Assembly (NCBI RefSeq): GCF_002307495.1 | Contig: NZ_NTMR01000013.1 | Span: 1-64,000, forward strand | Length of the DNA stretch: 64,000 bases | Direction: 5' to 3' | Source: Pseudomonas abyssi | GTDB taxonomy: Bacteria; Pseudomonadota; Gammaproteobacteria; Pseudomonadales; Pseudomonadaceae | In this document: piece by piece, positions 23,337-32,141 of the stretch | How positions within the stretch are numbered: the first letter of the stretch is position 1 | Layout of the letters: each line of letters opens with the position of its first letter | The notes under the pieces: generated by a model | Told to the model about the DNA's origin: nothing | Seen by the model: only the letters and a program-made list of their open reading frames with translations | Databases searched by the model: none | Program-made: the position numbers and the translations under genes

Positions 23337-23622
23337 GTTTCAGCACCTCGATCTGTTGTTGACTGGTGCGCAGCGCTTGGCGGATGCCTGCTTGCTGTGC
23401 TTGTAGCTGCTGCTGTGCGCTGCGCTCGGAATCCAGCGCGGCGGTCAGTGAGTTGATGGTTTGCTGGCGGCTTGCACTCTGCTGCTCTGCTGTCTGGGCG
23501 CGCTCGGTTGCCAGCTTGGTGGCGCTCTGGGCGATCTGCACGCGCTGGTGCTGCATGTACAGCATGCCGGCCAGCGCCGCTAGCAGGGCGAGGCCGTAGA
23601 GGCTTTGGCGTAGGGTGGTCAC
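23161..23622 (-). CDS. lysB: Rz-like inner-membrane spanin (LysB)
   Basis: 153 aa. N-terminal membrane anchor (about 8-22) followed by a long Gln/Ala-rich coiled coil (30-105) and a D-L-P-V-A-A-R-R-L-R motif, as in P2 LysB. Start GTG 23622 with GGGAG upstream overlaps the preceding stop by 4 bases. Rz1 is embedded in its 3' half. Confidence 0.85.
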   Translation of the reverse strand: MTTLRQSLYGLALLAALAGMLYMQHQRVQIAQSATKLATERAQTAEQQSASRQQTINSLTAALDSERSAQQQLQAQQAGIRQALRTSQQQIEVLKRENQELRQWADVDLPVAARRLRHRPAITGAADYRDWLSRRNALHPVTNAATGQRPPAE

Positions 23623-24095
23623 TGTAAAAACTCCCCCAGATAGAGATGCCGAAACTGCTCAGGGGTGTGAGTTTGCCGAGCCTCATCAATGGCGCTTTGA
23701 ATATCAAAGGGCCAATAGAACCTTTCGAAATGCCCCTGCGCTGCTTTGACCAGCTGCAGCAGCAGATCATCCTCGTTTGCGGTGTCTCCGAGCCTTCGGA
23801 GAAAGCGCGGGGTGGTAGCGTAGTAGCCGCCTGCCTTTACTTCGACGCCTTCAAGCCAGTCGAACTCATCATAGAACCAGACCACCTCATCAGGCTCGAC
23901 GATAGCGGGGAGCGGCTGTTCTTGCCGCAGTACGAACACGTCAGGCATTTGCTGTTGAAACTGATCTACAAGCCCATCAAAGGTAACGAACGCGACGGGG
24001 CGGCCCGTTGCTGCGCACTCATTTGCCAGCTTGATCAGCCGGGTTGATTTGCCGGTTTGGCGTGGGCTGATGTCCAGGTAGACGATGTGCGTCAT
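23619..24095 (-). CDS. P-loop protein of unknown function inserted in lysis cassette, 158 aa
   Basis: Walker-A-like S-P-R-Q-T-G-K-S-T (residues 10-18), of the form used by phage terminases and Zot-like ATPases, and a Walker B V-V-W-F-Y-D-E-F (about 70-77). It has no nuclease part and no membrane helix. Its start overlaps the 71-aa gene's stop, and its stop overlaps LysB's start, by 4 bases each. It is not part of the P2 lysis set, so it is a later insertion. Role unknown. Confidence 0.65.
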   Translation of the reverse strand: MTHIVYLDISPRQTGKSTRLIKLANECAATGRPVAFVTFDGLVDQFQQQMPDVFVLRQEQPLPAIVEPDEVVWFYDEFDWLEGVEVKAGGYYATTPRFLRRLGDTANEDDLLLQLVKAAQGHFERFYWPFDIQSAIDEARQTHTPEQFRHLYLGEFLQ

Positions 24096-24307
24096 TTGCG
24101 GTACCAGCCGGCGGCGTTCATGTCCGCCTCGGACAGTTTGTCGATCGGCCCACCGATCACCAATACACGCTGTGGCGGCGAGACCAGTTCTCGCAGGGTG
24201 TCCATGAATTGGTTGATGTCGGACGGGCTTACGTCTTGGGGGAGCACCAGGACGTCGCCATCTTCGATCTTCAGTTTGCGGATTGCGTCCAACTGAGTTT
24301 CGGTCAT
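24092..24307 (-). CDS. Small protein paired with the P-loop gene, 71 aa
   Basis: Not recognised. It has a strand-like I-E-D-G-D-V-L-V-L-P, a helical N-Q-F-M-D-T-L-R-E-L and R-V-L-V-I-G-G-P. It is coupled by 4-base overlaps to both the endolysin upstream and the P-loop gene downstream, so the two insertion genes likely travel and work together. Confidence 0.55.
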   Translation of the reverse strand: MTETQLDAIRKLKIEDGDVLVLPQDVSPSDINQFMDTLRELVSPPQRVLVIGGPIDKLSEADMNAAGWYRK

Positions 24308-25140
24308 GCGGGCACCTCTGCGGTTTGTTCCTGGTAACGCTGATAGGCGCGGGCCAGCTTTATGTCATACAGGTTGCGGGCGTAGGCGGGGCCGTTGTAG
24401 CGGCGGGCGAACTCGGTCCAGCGTTTGGCTTTGAGCGCTTTGTGCAGGGCCGGGTCTGCCTCAATGAAGCGGATGAAGGCTTCAAAGTGCTCGTTTTCAT
24501 CCTTGGCCATGCGCTGGGTGAAGTCGTCAATGCTGGCGTAGCCCAGGCGCTCGGCGTGGTAGCCCATGATCTGGAAGGCGCCCCAGCTGGCGGACTCTGG
24601 CGCGCACAGCGCATCGATCATGCAGGCCCGGGCCAGGCGCTGATGTTCTGCGGTACCGCCGGCGTAGCCGCCTGCACGCGGGTTGACCAGGTTGGGGTAG
24701 AGGGTGGCCAGCTCATCGGCGTGGGCCTTGAGGGCGGCTGCGTCGTCGCTTTCGTGGCGCTGCAGGCTAAGCCGCTGGTGCATGACGTGCCGCTCAAACA
24801 AAATCTTGGGCTTGCCGTTGCTGAGAAAGCCCTCACCCCGGCTTTCTACCTCGGTTACGGCGTAGATAGCTGCAACATCGGCACCCAGCCGCGTGGCGGC
24901 CGCCAGTACGGCGTTGTTTTGCAGCAGCCGGCAGCAGTCACCCCCGCCCAGGGCGCGCAATGTGCTGGGGCCGGCGATGCCATCGGCGACCAGGCCGGCG
25001 CGCACTTGGTATGCCCGCACGGCCCGTTCGGTCAGGGGGCCGTAATGCCCATCAGGAAACAGTTTTGCACCGGCAGCATTGAGCTTGTGCTGCAGCTGCA
25101 TGACGGTGCTACCGGTGCTGCCGTGTTTGAGTACGGTCAT
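24304..25140 (-). CDS. Endolysin: peptidoglycan-binding plus N-acetylmuramidase domain
   Basis: 278 aa. Residues 1-65 form a PG_binding_1 domain (V-M-Q-L-Q-H-K-L-N-A-A-G; V-A-D-G-I-A-G-P-S-T). From about 75 on is the N-acetylmuramidase (DUF3380) domain, with V-T-E-V-E-S-R-G-x-G-F (Glu97/Glu99 candidates), L-F-E-R-H and S-W-G-A-F-Q-I-M-G. There is no signal sequence, so release needs a holin. ATG 25140 overlaps the stop of the upstream membrane protein by 4 bases. The longer reading to 25458 covers that gene. Confidence 0.88.
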   Translation of the reverse strand: MTVLKHGSTGSTVMQLQHKLNAAGAKLFPDGHYGPLTERAVRAYQVRAGLVADGIAGPSTLRALGGGDCCRLLQNNAVLAAATRLGADVAAIYAVTEVESRGEGFLSNGKPKILFERHVMHQRLSLQRHESDDAAALKAHADELATLYPNLVNPRAGGYAGGTAEHQRLARACMIDALCAPESASWGAFQIMGYHAERLGYASIDDFTQRMAKDENEHFEAFIRFIEADPALHKALKAKRWTEFARRYNGPAYARNLYDIKLARAYQRYQEQTAEVPA

Positions 25141-25415
25141 GGGGTGGGCCTCAGCAGGGCGGCCAGGTTGCCGCGTGAGCGATACACCAGGATGAGCAAC
25201 AGGATGGCCAGCGAGCCCTGCCAAAGGGTGACCGGCTGGCGGTAGATGATGATGTCCACCGCGTTGCACAGCAGGGTGCCGATCAGCAGCGCGGCCAGCA
25301 GTGAGATACCCCGGCGGATCCGCGCGCCGCGCCGGCGGTAACACACCAGGCGCAGGGCGGTGATGATGTGGGTGGCGGCTACCAGGGTGGCGAACAGGGT
25401 GCTGAGCATGGTCAT
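25137..25415 (-). CDS. Small membrane protein, holin/antiholin-like, 92 aa
   Basis: Hydrophobic segments near residues 3-22, 38-55 and 65-82, separated by an R-R-R-G-A-R-I-R-R-G basic loop. This is the form of small phage holins or antiholins. It lies between another holin-like gene and the endolysin, coupled by 4-base overlaps to both. Confidence 0.7.
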   Translation of the reverse strand: MTMLSTLFATLVAATHIITALRLVCYRRRGARIRRGISLLAALLIGTLLCNAVDIIIYRQPVTLWQGSLAILLLILVYRSRGNLAALLRPTP

Positions 25416-25777
25416 TCTCCCTTGCCCCTTTTGAGCCAGCCGGGCACCAAGCTGGCAAAGTCGGTTTTCTCGATCACCTCAAGTGCCTTGAGTGCCACAG
25501 GCACCACCAGCACGGCGCCGAGGAACGCAGCGGGCGCGGTACGGGTGATGGGGGTTTGGGTGACGATTTCGGCGGCGCTGACGTACCCGGCGCCAATGGA
25601 AATGAGCAAGCCCAGCATGCGCTGCCAGGCCTTGAGGTCTCGCTGGTTCACGGCGATGAGTGCGGCGCCAATGATGGCGCCAAACAGGGCGTTGCCGTCC
25701 AGCTGGGGGATGAAGGCAGACAGGCCAACGCCGGCTACGGCGGTGGCAACGACGGTGCTGGTTGTGGGCTCGGCCAT
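25412..25777 (-). CDS. Putative holin, 121 aa
   Basis: Three membrane segments (about 8-26, 34-50 and 56-100, with a hydrophobic V-L-V-V-P-V-A-L stretch) and a basic tail W-L-K-R-G-K-G-E, resembling phage holins found in P2-like Pseudomonas phages. ATG 25777 with AAGGA 7 bases upstream. It is the first gene of the lysis cassette after tail X. Confidence 0.72.
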   Translation of the reverse strand: MAEPTTSTVVATAVAGVGLSAFIPQLDGNALFGAIIGAALIAVNQRDLKAWQRMLGLLISIGAGYVSAAEIVTQTPITRTAPAAFLGAVLVVPVALKALEVIEKTDFASLVPGWLKRGKGE

Positions 25778-25788
25778 GATGCGTCCTT

Positions 25789-25995
25789 TCAGTCCCAGAG
25801 GTTGAGCGCTTGGGTTTGGTTGGTAGCGGGTTGGTCTGGCAGCTGAATGAGCGTGCCGGTGGCGATGATCGGGCCTTGGTCGGCCAGGCCCGGGTTGAGT
25901 TGCAGCAGCTGCTCGACCACGCCGGCGGTGCGGCCAAACTGCCGCCATGCGATGGCGTCTAGGGTGTCGCCTTGCTGGGCGCGGGCGGTGGCCAT
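25789..25995 (-). CDS. X: Tail protein X (LysM-like)
   Basis: 68 aa (P2 X is 67). G-D-T-L-D-A-I-A-W-R-Q-F-G-R-T and L-L-Q-L-N-P-G-L-A are the family's LysM-like pattern. It is needed for tail assembly and may contact peptidoglycan. Start and the L stop overlap by one base (TGATG). Confidence 0.92.
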   Translation of the reverse strand: MATARAQQGDTLDAIAWRQFGRTAGVVEQLLQLNPGLADQGPIIATGTLIQLPDQPATNQTQALNLWD

Positions 25996-26456
25996 CAGAT
26001 GAGCTCAATAGTGGCGTGGCGGGTGCCGAGCAGGTCGCGCAGGGCGTGGCGATAGTCGCGGCGGTAGTCGTCGGCAGTGGGCAGTTGCTCGGCGTCTTCT
26101 CGCACACCGCTGGCGGTGGCGTCGTAGCCGCGGTACCGCTCTGCAAACTCGGCGGCAACCAGGGCGCGCACGGCGCGGGTGTACAGCTGCTCAAGGGCGT
26201 TGCGGTTGGCGATGGTTGCAGGGTCAACTTGGGCCAGGGCGGTGTGGCCAGCGGCGAGCCACTCGGCCTTTTTGTCTTTGAGTTCGCGGTTGGTGGTGAG
26301 CATGGCGTCGACGATGGCGGTTTCGAGGCGTTCGTCGGATACGTCGCCAGACAGACGCACGGAGGCGCGCAGCGCATTGGCGTCGATCTCAGGGAAGAAA
26401 GGGTCGTTGCTGAGTACGAAAGGTTGGGTGGCCGCTTGGCCGATGAATCCGCTCAT
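25995..26456 (-). CDS. L: Head completion protein L
   Basis: 153 aa (P2 L is 169). I-D-A-N-A-L-R-A-S-V-R-L-S-G-D-V-S-D-E-R-L is typical of GpL. It closes the head-tail connector after packaging. ATG 26456 is chosen over the longer reading to 26510, which has poor support and a Cys-rich leader unlike the family. Confidence 0.9.
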   Translation of the reverse strand: MSGFIGQAATQPFVLSNDPFFPEIDANALRASVRLSGDVSDERLETAIVDAMLTTNRELKDKKAEWLAAGHTALAQVDPATIANRNALEQLYTRAVRALVAAEFAERYRGYDATASGVREDAEQLPTADDYRRDYRHALRDLLGTRHATIELI

Positions 26457-26555
26457 GGGGCTGCCCTTATAGTCGGCGGTGGTCGGGGCGTCACAGCAGG
26501 AAAGGAACAAACCGCTGATCAGCCCCGAGCCGCCGGTGCGTGGGGAGACGCTCTG

Positions 26556-27263
26556 TTAGCCGTTGTTGCCGGCGTGTTTTTTCAGGAGGCGGGTGACGCC
26601 TTCCAGTGTTTTTTTGCCGCCGCATTTGTCGTGCAGTTCGATGGCGCGGGTGAGGTGTTCGCTTGCGCTTTCCAGCAGCTCGGCCTGGTCTTCGGTGAGC
26701 TTGTCGCCTTCGATGCCGTGGGCCTGTGCGCTGCCGATGGCCAGGTGCAGTTTGGCGCGCGCCTGGTCGGGCATGTCGTGCCCTTGGGTAATGCGCAGGG
26801 CGTCGAGCAGCGGCGCAACCGGGAAGCTGTGGCCGGCCTTGATAGCGCGCAGGGCCAGCTCGGCTGGCTCTTCGGCGATCAGGCAGGCGGCGCTGCGGTT
26901 GAAGCGGTCGGGCATGGTGAGGTTGTGCTCGAGCACGTATTCACCGATGCGCATGCCGGCGGCGTAATCACCGGCGTCAAAGTGCCAGAGCATGACGGTG
27001 GTGAGCACTTCATCCTGGGCGCCTTTGCCGGCGCTGAGTACGCCCTCAATGTAGGGGGCGTAGTCGGGCAGAATGCGGCGCTTGAGCTCGGCCTTTTGCT
27101 CCTGGCTTTGGACTTGCTTGAGCTGCAGACGGTGCTGGTGCAGCTGGGCGAGCTGGAGCTCGTAGGCGGTGGCGCCTTCCATTGTTTGGCTCGGGCCAGT
27201 CGCAGCGGCCGCGAGTGCGGCGCGCTTGCGTTGCTGTGCCCGTTGGGCGGGTGACAGCGGCAT
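26556..27263 (-). CDS. M: Terminase small subunit/endonuclease M
   Basis: 235 aa (P2 M is 247). It has the N-terminal basic segment S-P-A-Q-R-A-Q-Q-R-K-R-A-A and the central V-L-T-T-V-M-L-W-H-F-D-A-G-D-Y motif of GpM. It cuts cos ends together with P. It starts 3 bases before the N stop on this strand, preceded by GAGG. Confidence 0.92.
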   Translation of the reverse strand: MPLSPAQRAQQRKRAALAAAATGPSQTMEGATAYELQLAQLHQHRLQLKQVQSQEQKAELKRRILPDYAPYIEGVLSAGKGAQDEVLTTVMLWHFDAGDYAAGMRIGEYVLEHNLTMPDRFNRSAACLIAEEPAELALRAIKAGHSFPVAPLLDALRITQGHDMPDQARAKLHLAIGSAQAHGIEGDKLTEDQAELLESASEHLTRAIELHDKCGGKKTLEGVTRLLKKHAGNNG

Positions 27264-27265
27264 GG

Positions 27266-28276
27266 TTATACCTCGGCGATGTTCTCGACCAGGGCGACCA
27301 GGCCGAAGTCTTCGATGACGTAGGCGTCGTTGGAGGACTGGTAGTCCGCAACGCGGTCGTATTCCGGTTCGTCCTTGATGTGGCGACGGCGGCCGCCTTC
27401 CTGCCAGTAGATCGACAGGTTGCTCAGGGTTGTGACCAGCACGGTGTTGTCCGGGAAGTAGGGCGCGTCATACGGGCGCAGGCCACCCAGGCGGGCCTTG
27501 CTGATGATCTCGTCGGCGGCCAGCTCTTCTTCGTTGGACTCGGCTCCGCGCTCTACGGCTTTCAGCAGCTTGCCGTGCAGCAGGTTGCGCGAAACCATGA
27601 CGATCAGATCCGGGTGGTTGCGGTGCCAGGGGTCAAGCATCTGCACGGCGTCGTACACCAGGGCATCCAGCGACTTGTAGTCGCCAGTGGCACCAATAGT
27701 GACTTCGCCGGATGCGTCGACCACTTCATCCATCACGCGGTCCGGCGCGCCAAGGCGGATTTTCTCCAGCCAGCCGATGTTGATGTCCTGCCCCAGCGGG
27801 TTGGCATCGATGTCAGTGGTGACCGCGGCGCTGGTGCCGTTGAAGCCGACCATGATGCGGTCCAGCCCTTGGCGCTTGGCGATAGCGCTGCTCAGTCGTG
27901 CCTGGAAGTCTTTGAACTTGGCCCATTGATCCAGCAACTGGTAGGGGAAGGCCGAGTCATAGTCGGTCTTCTTACAGTTGTAGGTGTCTTTGGTCAGCGC
28001 GCTGCGATCCTTGGGATTGCGGCGGGTACCGCCAGCGGTGTTGGTGCGGCTGGCAATGGGGCCGTTCACACCCAGCAGCAACGCTTCGCCCGACTGCTCG
28101 GTAACGCCGAGGATGTTGATCCGGCCGAGCATGTCGGTGGATTCCTGAATCCCGGTTTCCAGCGATTGCTGGATAGTGGGTTCTACGTTGAACTTCTGCA
28201 CTGCCTCTGCCACGCGGTTGAGCTTGGCAATCTGGCCGCAGTAGGCGTTGAAGGCAATTCGGGTTTGGTTGCGCAT
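27266..28276 (-). CDS. N: Major capsid protein N
   Basis: 336 aa (P2 N is 357). M-R-N-Q-T-R-I-A-F-N-A-Y at the start, T-A-G-G-T-R-R-N-P-K-D near 90 and V-N-G-P-I-A-S-R-T-N-T are the family marks. It forms the HK97-fold shell and is processed with scaffold O in P2. GGAG lies before ATG 28276. Confidence 0.95.
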   Translation of the reverse strand: MRNQTRIAFNAYCGQIAKLNRVAEAVQKFNVEPTIQQSLETGIQESTDMLGRINILGVTEQSGEALLLGVNGPIASRTNTAGGTRRNPKDRSALTKDTYNCKKTDYDSAFPYQLLDQWAKFKDFQARLSSAIAKRQGLDRIMVGFNGTSAAVTTDIDANPLGQDINIGWLEKIRLGAPDRVMDEVVDASGEVTIGATGDYKSLDALVYDAVQMLDPWHRNHPDLIVMVSRNLLHGKLLKAVERGAESNEEELAADEIISKARLGGLRPYDAPYFPDNTVLVTTLSNLSIYWQEGGRRRHIKDEPEYDRVADYQSSNDAYVIEDFGLVALVENIAEV

Positions 28277-28332
28277 GAGGTGCTCCGTCCGTGCGTCAGG
28301 GTTGGTCTGGCAATGTCAGCGTTAGGTCAGGG

Positions 28333-29175
28333 TCAGTAAGAGGCCAGGATCTGGCCCTCTCCACCAGTCGCCGGTGGGCGCTGGGTGTAGTCCTGATCGG
28401 GTTCGTTTTCGAGCTTCTTGAGTTGCTCGGATGCACTCTTGAAGTCGGTGCGCAACGTCTCCAGCTCGGCCTTGAGCTGGGTGAACTGTTTGTCCTGGTT
28501 CGCCAAGTGCTGGGCGATCTCTTCGACGCTTTGCCCCAGTTCGTTGAAAAGGGTGGCGTCCTTGCCCTCTTTGTCCTTTTGCTTGCCGAGCAGCTCACGC
28601 ACGCGGGTGAAGATGCCGTCGGCTTTGCTCGGTTCGGCGGGGGCGACTTCTTCGAAGTCGAGTTCGGCCTCCAGGGCCTCAGTGAACATGGAGGTCGCCG
28701 AGTAGTGGCGATCCTTGAATGGGCTGGCGTCGGGCTTTTGCGCGGAGAAGGCGAGCACGTCGGTGCCGAGGCTGGCCGGCGAGTCGGTGACCGCCAGGCC
28801 GACGATGTAGGCCTCGCCGGTGTCGGCGAAGCTCTCGTCGATTTCGATGGAGGTGTAGATCTTCTGCTTGGCCTTGTTCATGGCCACCAGGTCGTCGGTG
28901 GGTTCGATCTGGGCGAAGAGGGCCAGCTTCTTCTGGCCGTTGATTTCGACCTCTTCGGTTTTGACCGCGACGATGTCGCCATAGGCCTTGAAGGGGCTGT
29001 CGGGCAGCAGGCTGCGGAAGTGCTCCAGCCAGATACGGGCGCCATAGGTGGCCCGGTTGAAGTTCTTGGCTGCCTGCTCCAGCCAGGTGCGCTCGATTTT
29101 GCGTTTGTCACTGGTGGCGCCTTCTACGGCGACGCGGAACCAGTTGGAGCGGAATTTCTTGGCGGCGGTGCTCAT
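28333..29175 (-). CDS. O: Capsid scaffold/protease O
   Basis: 280 aa (P2 O is 284). It begins K-K-F-R-S-N-W-F-R-V-A-V-E-G-A-T-S-D, with the N-terminal serine protease half (S-I-E-I-D-E-S-F, L-A-V-T-D-S-P-A-S-L) followed by a Glu/Gln-rich scaffold coiled coil (about 185-260). It directs capsid size and cleaves head proteins. ATG 29175 has GAGGA upstream; the earlier start at 29253 lacks a site. Confidence 0.94.
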   Translation of the reverse strand: MSTAAKKFRSNWFRVAVEGATSDKRKIERTWLEQAAKNFNRATYGARIWLEHFRSLLPDSPFKAYGDIVAVKTEEVEINGQKKLALFAQIEPTDDLVAMNKAKQKIYTSIEIDESFADTGEAYIVGLAVTDSPASLGTDVLAFSAQKPDASPFKDRHYSATSMFTEALEAELDFEEVAPAEPSKADGIFTRVRELLGKQKDKEGKDATLFNELGQSVEEIAQHLANQDKQFTQLKAELETLRTDFKSASEQLKKLENEPDQDYTQRPPATGGEGQILASY

Positions 29176-29330
29176 GCTGCTTGTCCTCGATGCGGTGGCG
29201 GCGCTTGGCCGTTGCGTTGAGGGCATGGTCGGCAGTGGGCGCGCTGCCAGCAACGCAGCACAGGTGGGGCGGGGGACGCTACACCGTGGCGGGTGAGCGC
29301 AGTACGCGCGCGGGCGTCAGCATCTGCTGC

Positions 29331-31088
29331 ATGAACGCTATCGCACAGCCCCAGATCGACAACCGCCGGCACGCTCGCTTCCTGTATTGGACCGGGTGGC
29401 GCGTCTGCGACATTGCGGACTATCTGGGCGAGAACGCGAAGACCATCCACAGCTGGAAGGACAGGGACAGCTGGGACCGCGCCGATACTGTAGAGCGGGT
29501 GGGCGGTGCATTGGAAGCCCGTTTAGTCCAGCTGATTCTGAAAGACCCGAAGACCGGCGGCGACTTCAAAGAGATAGACCTGCTGCACCGACAGCTTGAA
29601 CGCCAGGCGCGGATCCAGCGTTATCAGGGCGGCGGTACCGAGACCGATCTAAACCCGAACATTGCGGCACGCAACGCAGGGCCGAAGAAGGCGCCAACGC
29701 GCAACGAGCTGAGCGAAGAGCAGATCGATCAACTGGTCGATGCCTTCCGCGAAGGGTGCTTCGATTACCAGCTGGACTGGTACCGCGCGGGCAATATGCG
29801 CACCCGCATGATTCTCAAGTCTCGGCAGATCGGTGCTACGTACTATTTCGCGCGGGAAGCGCTGATTGACGCTATCACGACCGGTCGCAACCAGATTTTC
29901 CTGTCAGCCAGCAAGGCCCAGGCGCACCAGTTCAAAACCTACATGCAGGCGTTTCTCAACGACGTTGTGGGCGTCAAGCTGACCGGTGACCCCATCGTGC
30001 TCTGGAACGGGGCAGAACTGCACTTTCTGGGTACCAACTACCGGACGGCTCAGGGCCGCAGCGGCAACTTCTACTTTGATGAGTTCTTCTGGGTGCATGG
30101 CTTCCAGCAGATCAACAAGGTGGCTTCGGGTATGGCGCTGCACAAAAAGTGGCGCAAGACCTATTTCAGCACCCCATCCACCATGGCCCATGAGGCCTAC
30201 CCGATCTGGACCGGTGAGCAGCGCAACAAGCGCCTGCCGGCTGACAAGCGGGTGCGCATCGATGTGAGCCACGACGCCCTGGCGCAGGGGCGGCTGTGTG
30301 AAGACCGGGTGTGGCGGCAGATCGTCACGATTCTGGATGCTGAGGCGCGCGGGTGTGACCTGTTCGACCTGGAAGAGCTGCGCGAGGAATACGACGCCGA
30401 CGCTTTTGCCAACCTGCTGATGTGCCTGTTCATCGATGACGGCGACTCGATATTCCCGCTCAAGCTGCTGCAGCCCTGCATGGTCGATACCTGGGAAGTG
30501 TGGGACGACTACAAGCCGTTTGCGCCACGGCCAGTAGGTGAGCGGCCCGTCTGGGTTGGCTATGACCCATCGGAGAGCGGCGACAGCGCGGGGTTGATTG
30601 TGGTTATGCCGCCGCTGGTACCCGGTGGGCACTTCCGGGTGCTGGAGCGCCACCAGTTCAAAGGTATGGATTTTCAGGCCCAGGCCGAGTTCATCCGCAA
30701 GGTTACCCAGCGGTACCGGGTGACCTATATCGGGCTCGATACCACGGGCATGGGCACCGGCATTGCCCAGCTGGTGCGCCAGTTCTTCCCGGGGCTGACC
30801 ACGTTCAGCTACTCGCCCGAGGTCAAGGTGCGCCTGGTGATGAAAGCCATGGACGTGATCCGCAACGCCCGTCTGCAGTTTGATGCCGGCTGGACCGATC
30901 TGGCCGCCAGCCTCATGGCGATCCGCAAGACCATGACCCCCAGCGGGCGACAGATGACCTTTGTCGCCGGCCGCACAGATGAGACCGGCCACGCGGATCT
31001 AGCGTGGGCGCTTTTTCACGCACTACACAACGAACCGCTGGAAGGGCGCACCGGCGCCAATACAGCGCGCATGGAGATTATTGGATGA
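29331..31088 (+). CDS. P: Terminase ATPase subunit P
   Basis: 585 aa (P2 P is 590). The N-terminal helix-turn-helix-like region (R-V-C-D-I-A-D-Y-L-G-E-N-A-K-T-I-H-S-W) binds DNA. The Walker A variant is S-R-Q-I-G-A-T and Walker B F-Y-F-D-E-F-F-W. A nuclease-like C-terminal region contains Y-D-P-S-E-S-G-D-S-A-G. ATG 29331 matches the P2 start; the longer frame to 29181 crosses the divergent promoter region with O. Divergent from O as in P2. Confidence 0.94.
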   Translation: MNAIAQPQIDNRRHARFLYWTGWRVCDIADYLGENAKTIHSWKDRDSWDRADTVERVGGALEARLVQLILKDPKTGGDFKEIDLLHRQLERQARIQRYQGGGTETDLNPNIAARNAGPKKAPTRNELSEEQIDQLVDAFREGCFDYQLDWYRAGNMRTRMILKSRQIGATYYFAREALIDAITTGRNQIFLSASKAQAHQFKTYMQAFLNDVVGVKLTGDPIVLWNGAELHFLGTNYRTAQGRSGNFYFDEFFWVHGFQQINKVASGMALHKKWRKTYFSTPSTMAHEAYPIWTGEQRNKRLPADKRVRIDVSHDALAQGRLCEDRVWRQIVTILDAEARGCDLFDLEELREEYDADAFANLLMCLFIDDGDSIFPLKLLQPCMVDTWEVWDDYKPFAPRPVGERPVWVGYDPSESGDSAGLIVVMPPLVPGGHFRVLERHQFKGMDFQAQAEFIRKVTQRYRVTYIGLDTTGMGTGIAQLVRQFFPGLTTFSYSPEVKVRLVMKAMDVIRNARLQFDAGWTDLAASLMAIRKTMTPSGRQMTFVAGRTDETGHADLAWALFHALHNEPLEGRTGANTARMEIIG

Positions 31089-32098
31089 GCAACGAGACAC
31101 CCGAAACCGGCCCGAAGGATGGCATCCAGGCGTTCACCTTTGGCGACCCTATGCCGGTGCTCGATAGCCGTGAGCTGCTCGACCACCTTGAATGTTGGAT
31201 GAATGGGCGCTGGTACGAGCCGCCGCTGTCCCTGGCCGGGCTGGCCAAGGCGACCAGGGCGTCGGTATTCCTGCAATCCGGGCTGATGTTCAAGCGCAAC
31301 ATGCTGAGCCGTTCGTTTGTGCCGCACCCGCTGCTGAGCCGCCAACACTTTGAACAGTTCGCGCTTGATTTCCTCTGGAGCGGTAACGGGTACCTGGAGC
31401 GCAAAGAGAATCGGCTGCGGGACCCCATGCAACTGCTGCCGGCACTCTCCAAGTACACCCGCCGCGGGGAGGACCTCGACACCTACTACTACGTCCGGGG
31501 CTGGCAGGATGAGCATGCTTTCAAGAAGGGCGCGGTTTTTCAGCTTCGTGATGCTGACATTAACCAGGAGATCTACGGCGTGCCCGAGTGGTACGCGGCG
31601 CTGCATAGCGCGCTGCTGAATGAGTCCGCCACGCTGTTCCGGCGCAAGTATTACCAGAACGGATCGCACGCTGGCTTTGTGCTGTATATCAACGACACGG
31701 TGCACGATGAGCAGGACATTGCAGCCATCAGTGACGCCATGAAGCAAAGCAAAGGCCCCGGCAACTTCCGCAACCTGCTGGTGTACGCACCAGGTGGCAA
31801 GAAGGATGGCCTGCAAGTGATCCCCATCAGCGAGGTGGCAGCGAAGGATGATTTCGGCTCAATCAAAAACGTCAGCCGAGACGACCAGCTGGCGGCACTG
31901 CGGGTACCGCCGCAGCTGCTGGGGATCGTCCCGGTGAACGCCGGCGGCTTTGGTTCACCCAAGGACGCGTCAGACATCTGGACCGCCAACGAGCTGCTGC
32001 CCCTGCAGGCCCGCTTCACCGCACTCAACGAATGGCTGGGCGAAGAGGTCATCACCTTCGACAACGACCAGGCCCCACCCACGGCCCGCCTGAGCTGA
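31085..32098 (+). CDS. Q: Portal protein Q
   Basis: 337 aa (P2 Q is 344). The central F-L-W-S-G-N-G-Y-L-E motif and the C-terminal P-P-Q-L-L-G-I-V-P-x-N-x-G-G-F-G are diagnostic for P2-family portals. It forms the DNA gate at the capsid vertex. The start overlaps P by 4 bases. It is the last prophage gene before the attachment site. Confidence 0.95.
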   Translation: MSNETPETGPKDGIQAFTFGDPMPVLDSRELLDHLECWMNGRWYEPPLSLAGLAKATRASVFLQSGLMFKRNMLSRSFVPHPLLSRQHFEQFALDFLWSGNGYLERKENRLRDPMQLLPALSKYTRRGEDLDTYYYVRGWQDEHAFKKGAVFQLRDADINQEIYGVPEWYAALHSALLNESATLFRRKYYQNGSHAGFVLYINDTVHDEQDIAAISDAMKQSKGPGNFRNLLVYAPGGKKDGLQVIPISEVAAKDDFGSIKNVSRDDQLAALRVPPQLLGIVPVNAGGFGSPKDASDIWTANELLPLQARFTALNEWLGEEVITFDNDQAPPTARLS

Positions 32099-32118
32099 CC
32101 CACCCAAGCATCACCCAA

Positions 32119-32141
32119 AGCCGCCCCCGAGGCGGCTTTTT
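32119..32141 (+). terminator. Terminator after portal gene Q
   Basis: AGCCGCC-CCCGA-GGCGGCT followed by a T-run, 21 bases after the Q stop. It is strong and well formed. Confidence 0.85.

Noticed and set aside
29176..29330. Ogr-type TGT-N12-ACA sites between divergent O and P, and before FI
   Set aside because: Late promoters are expected there, but no clean site was found by eye, so none is annotated.
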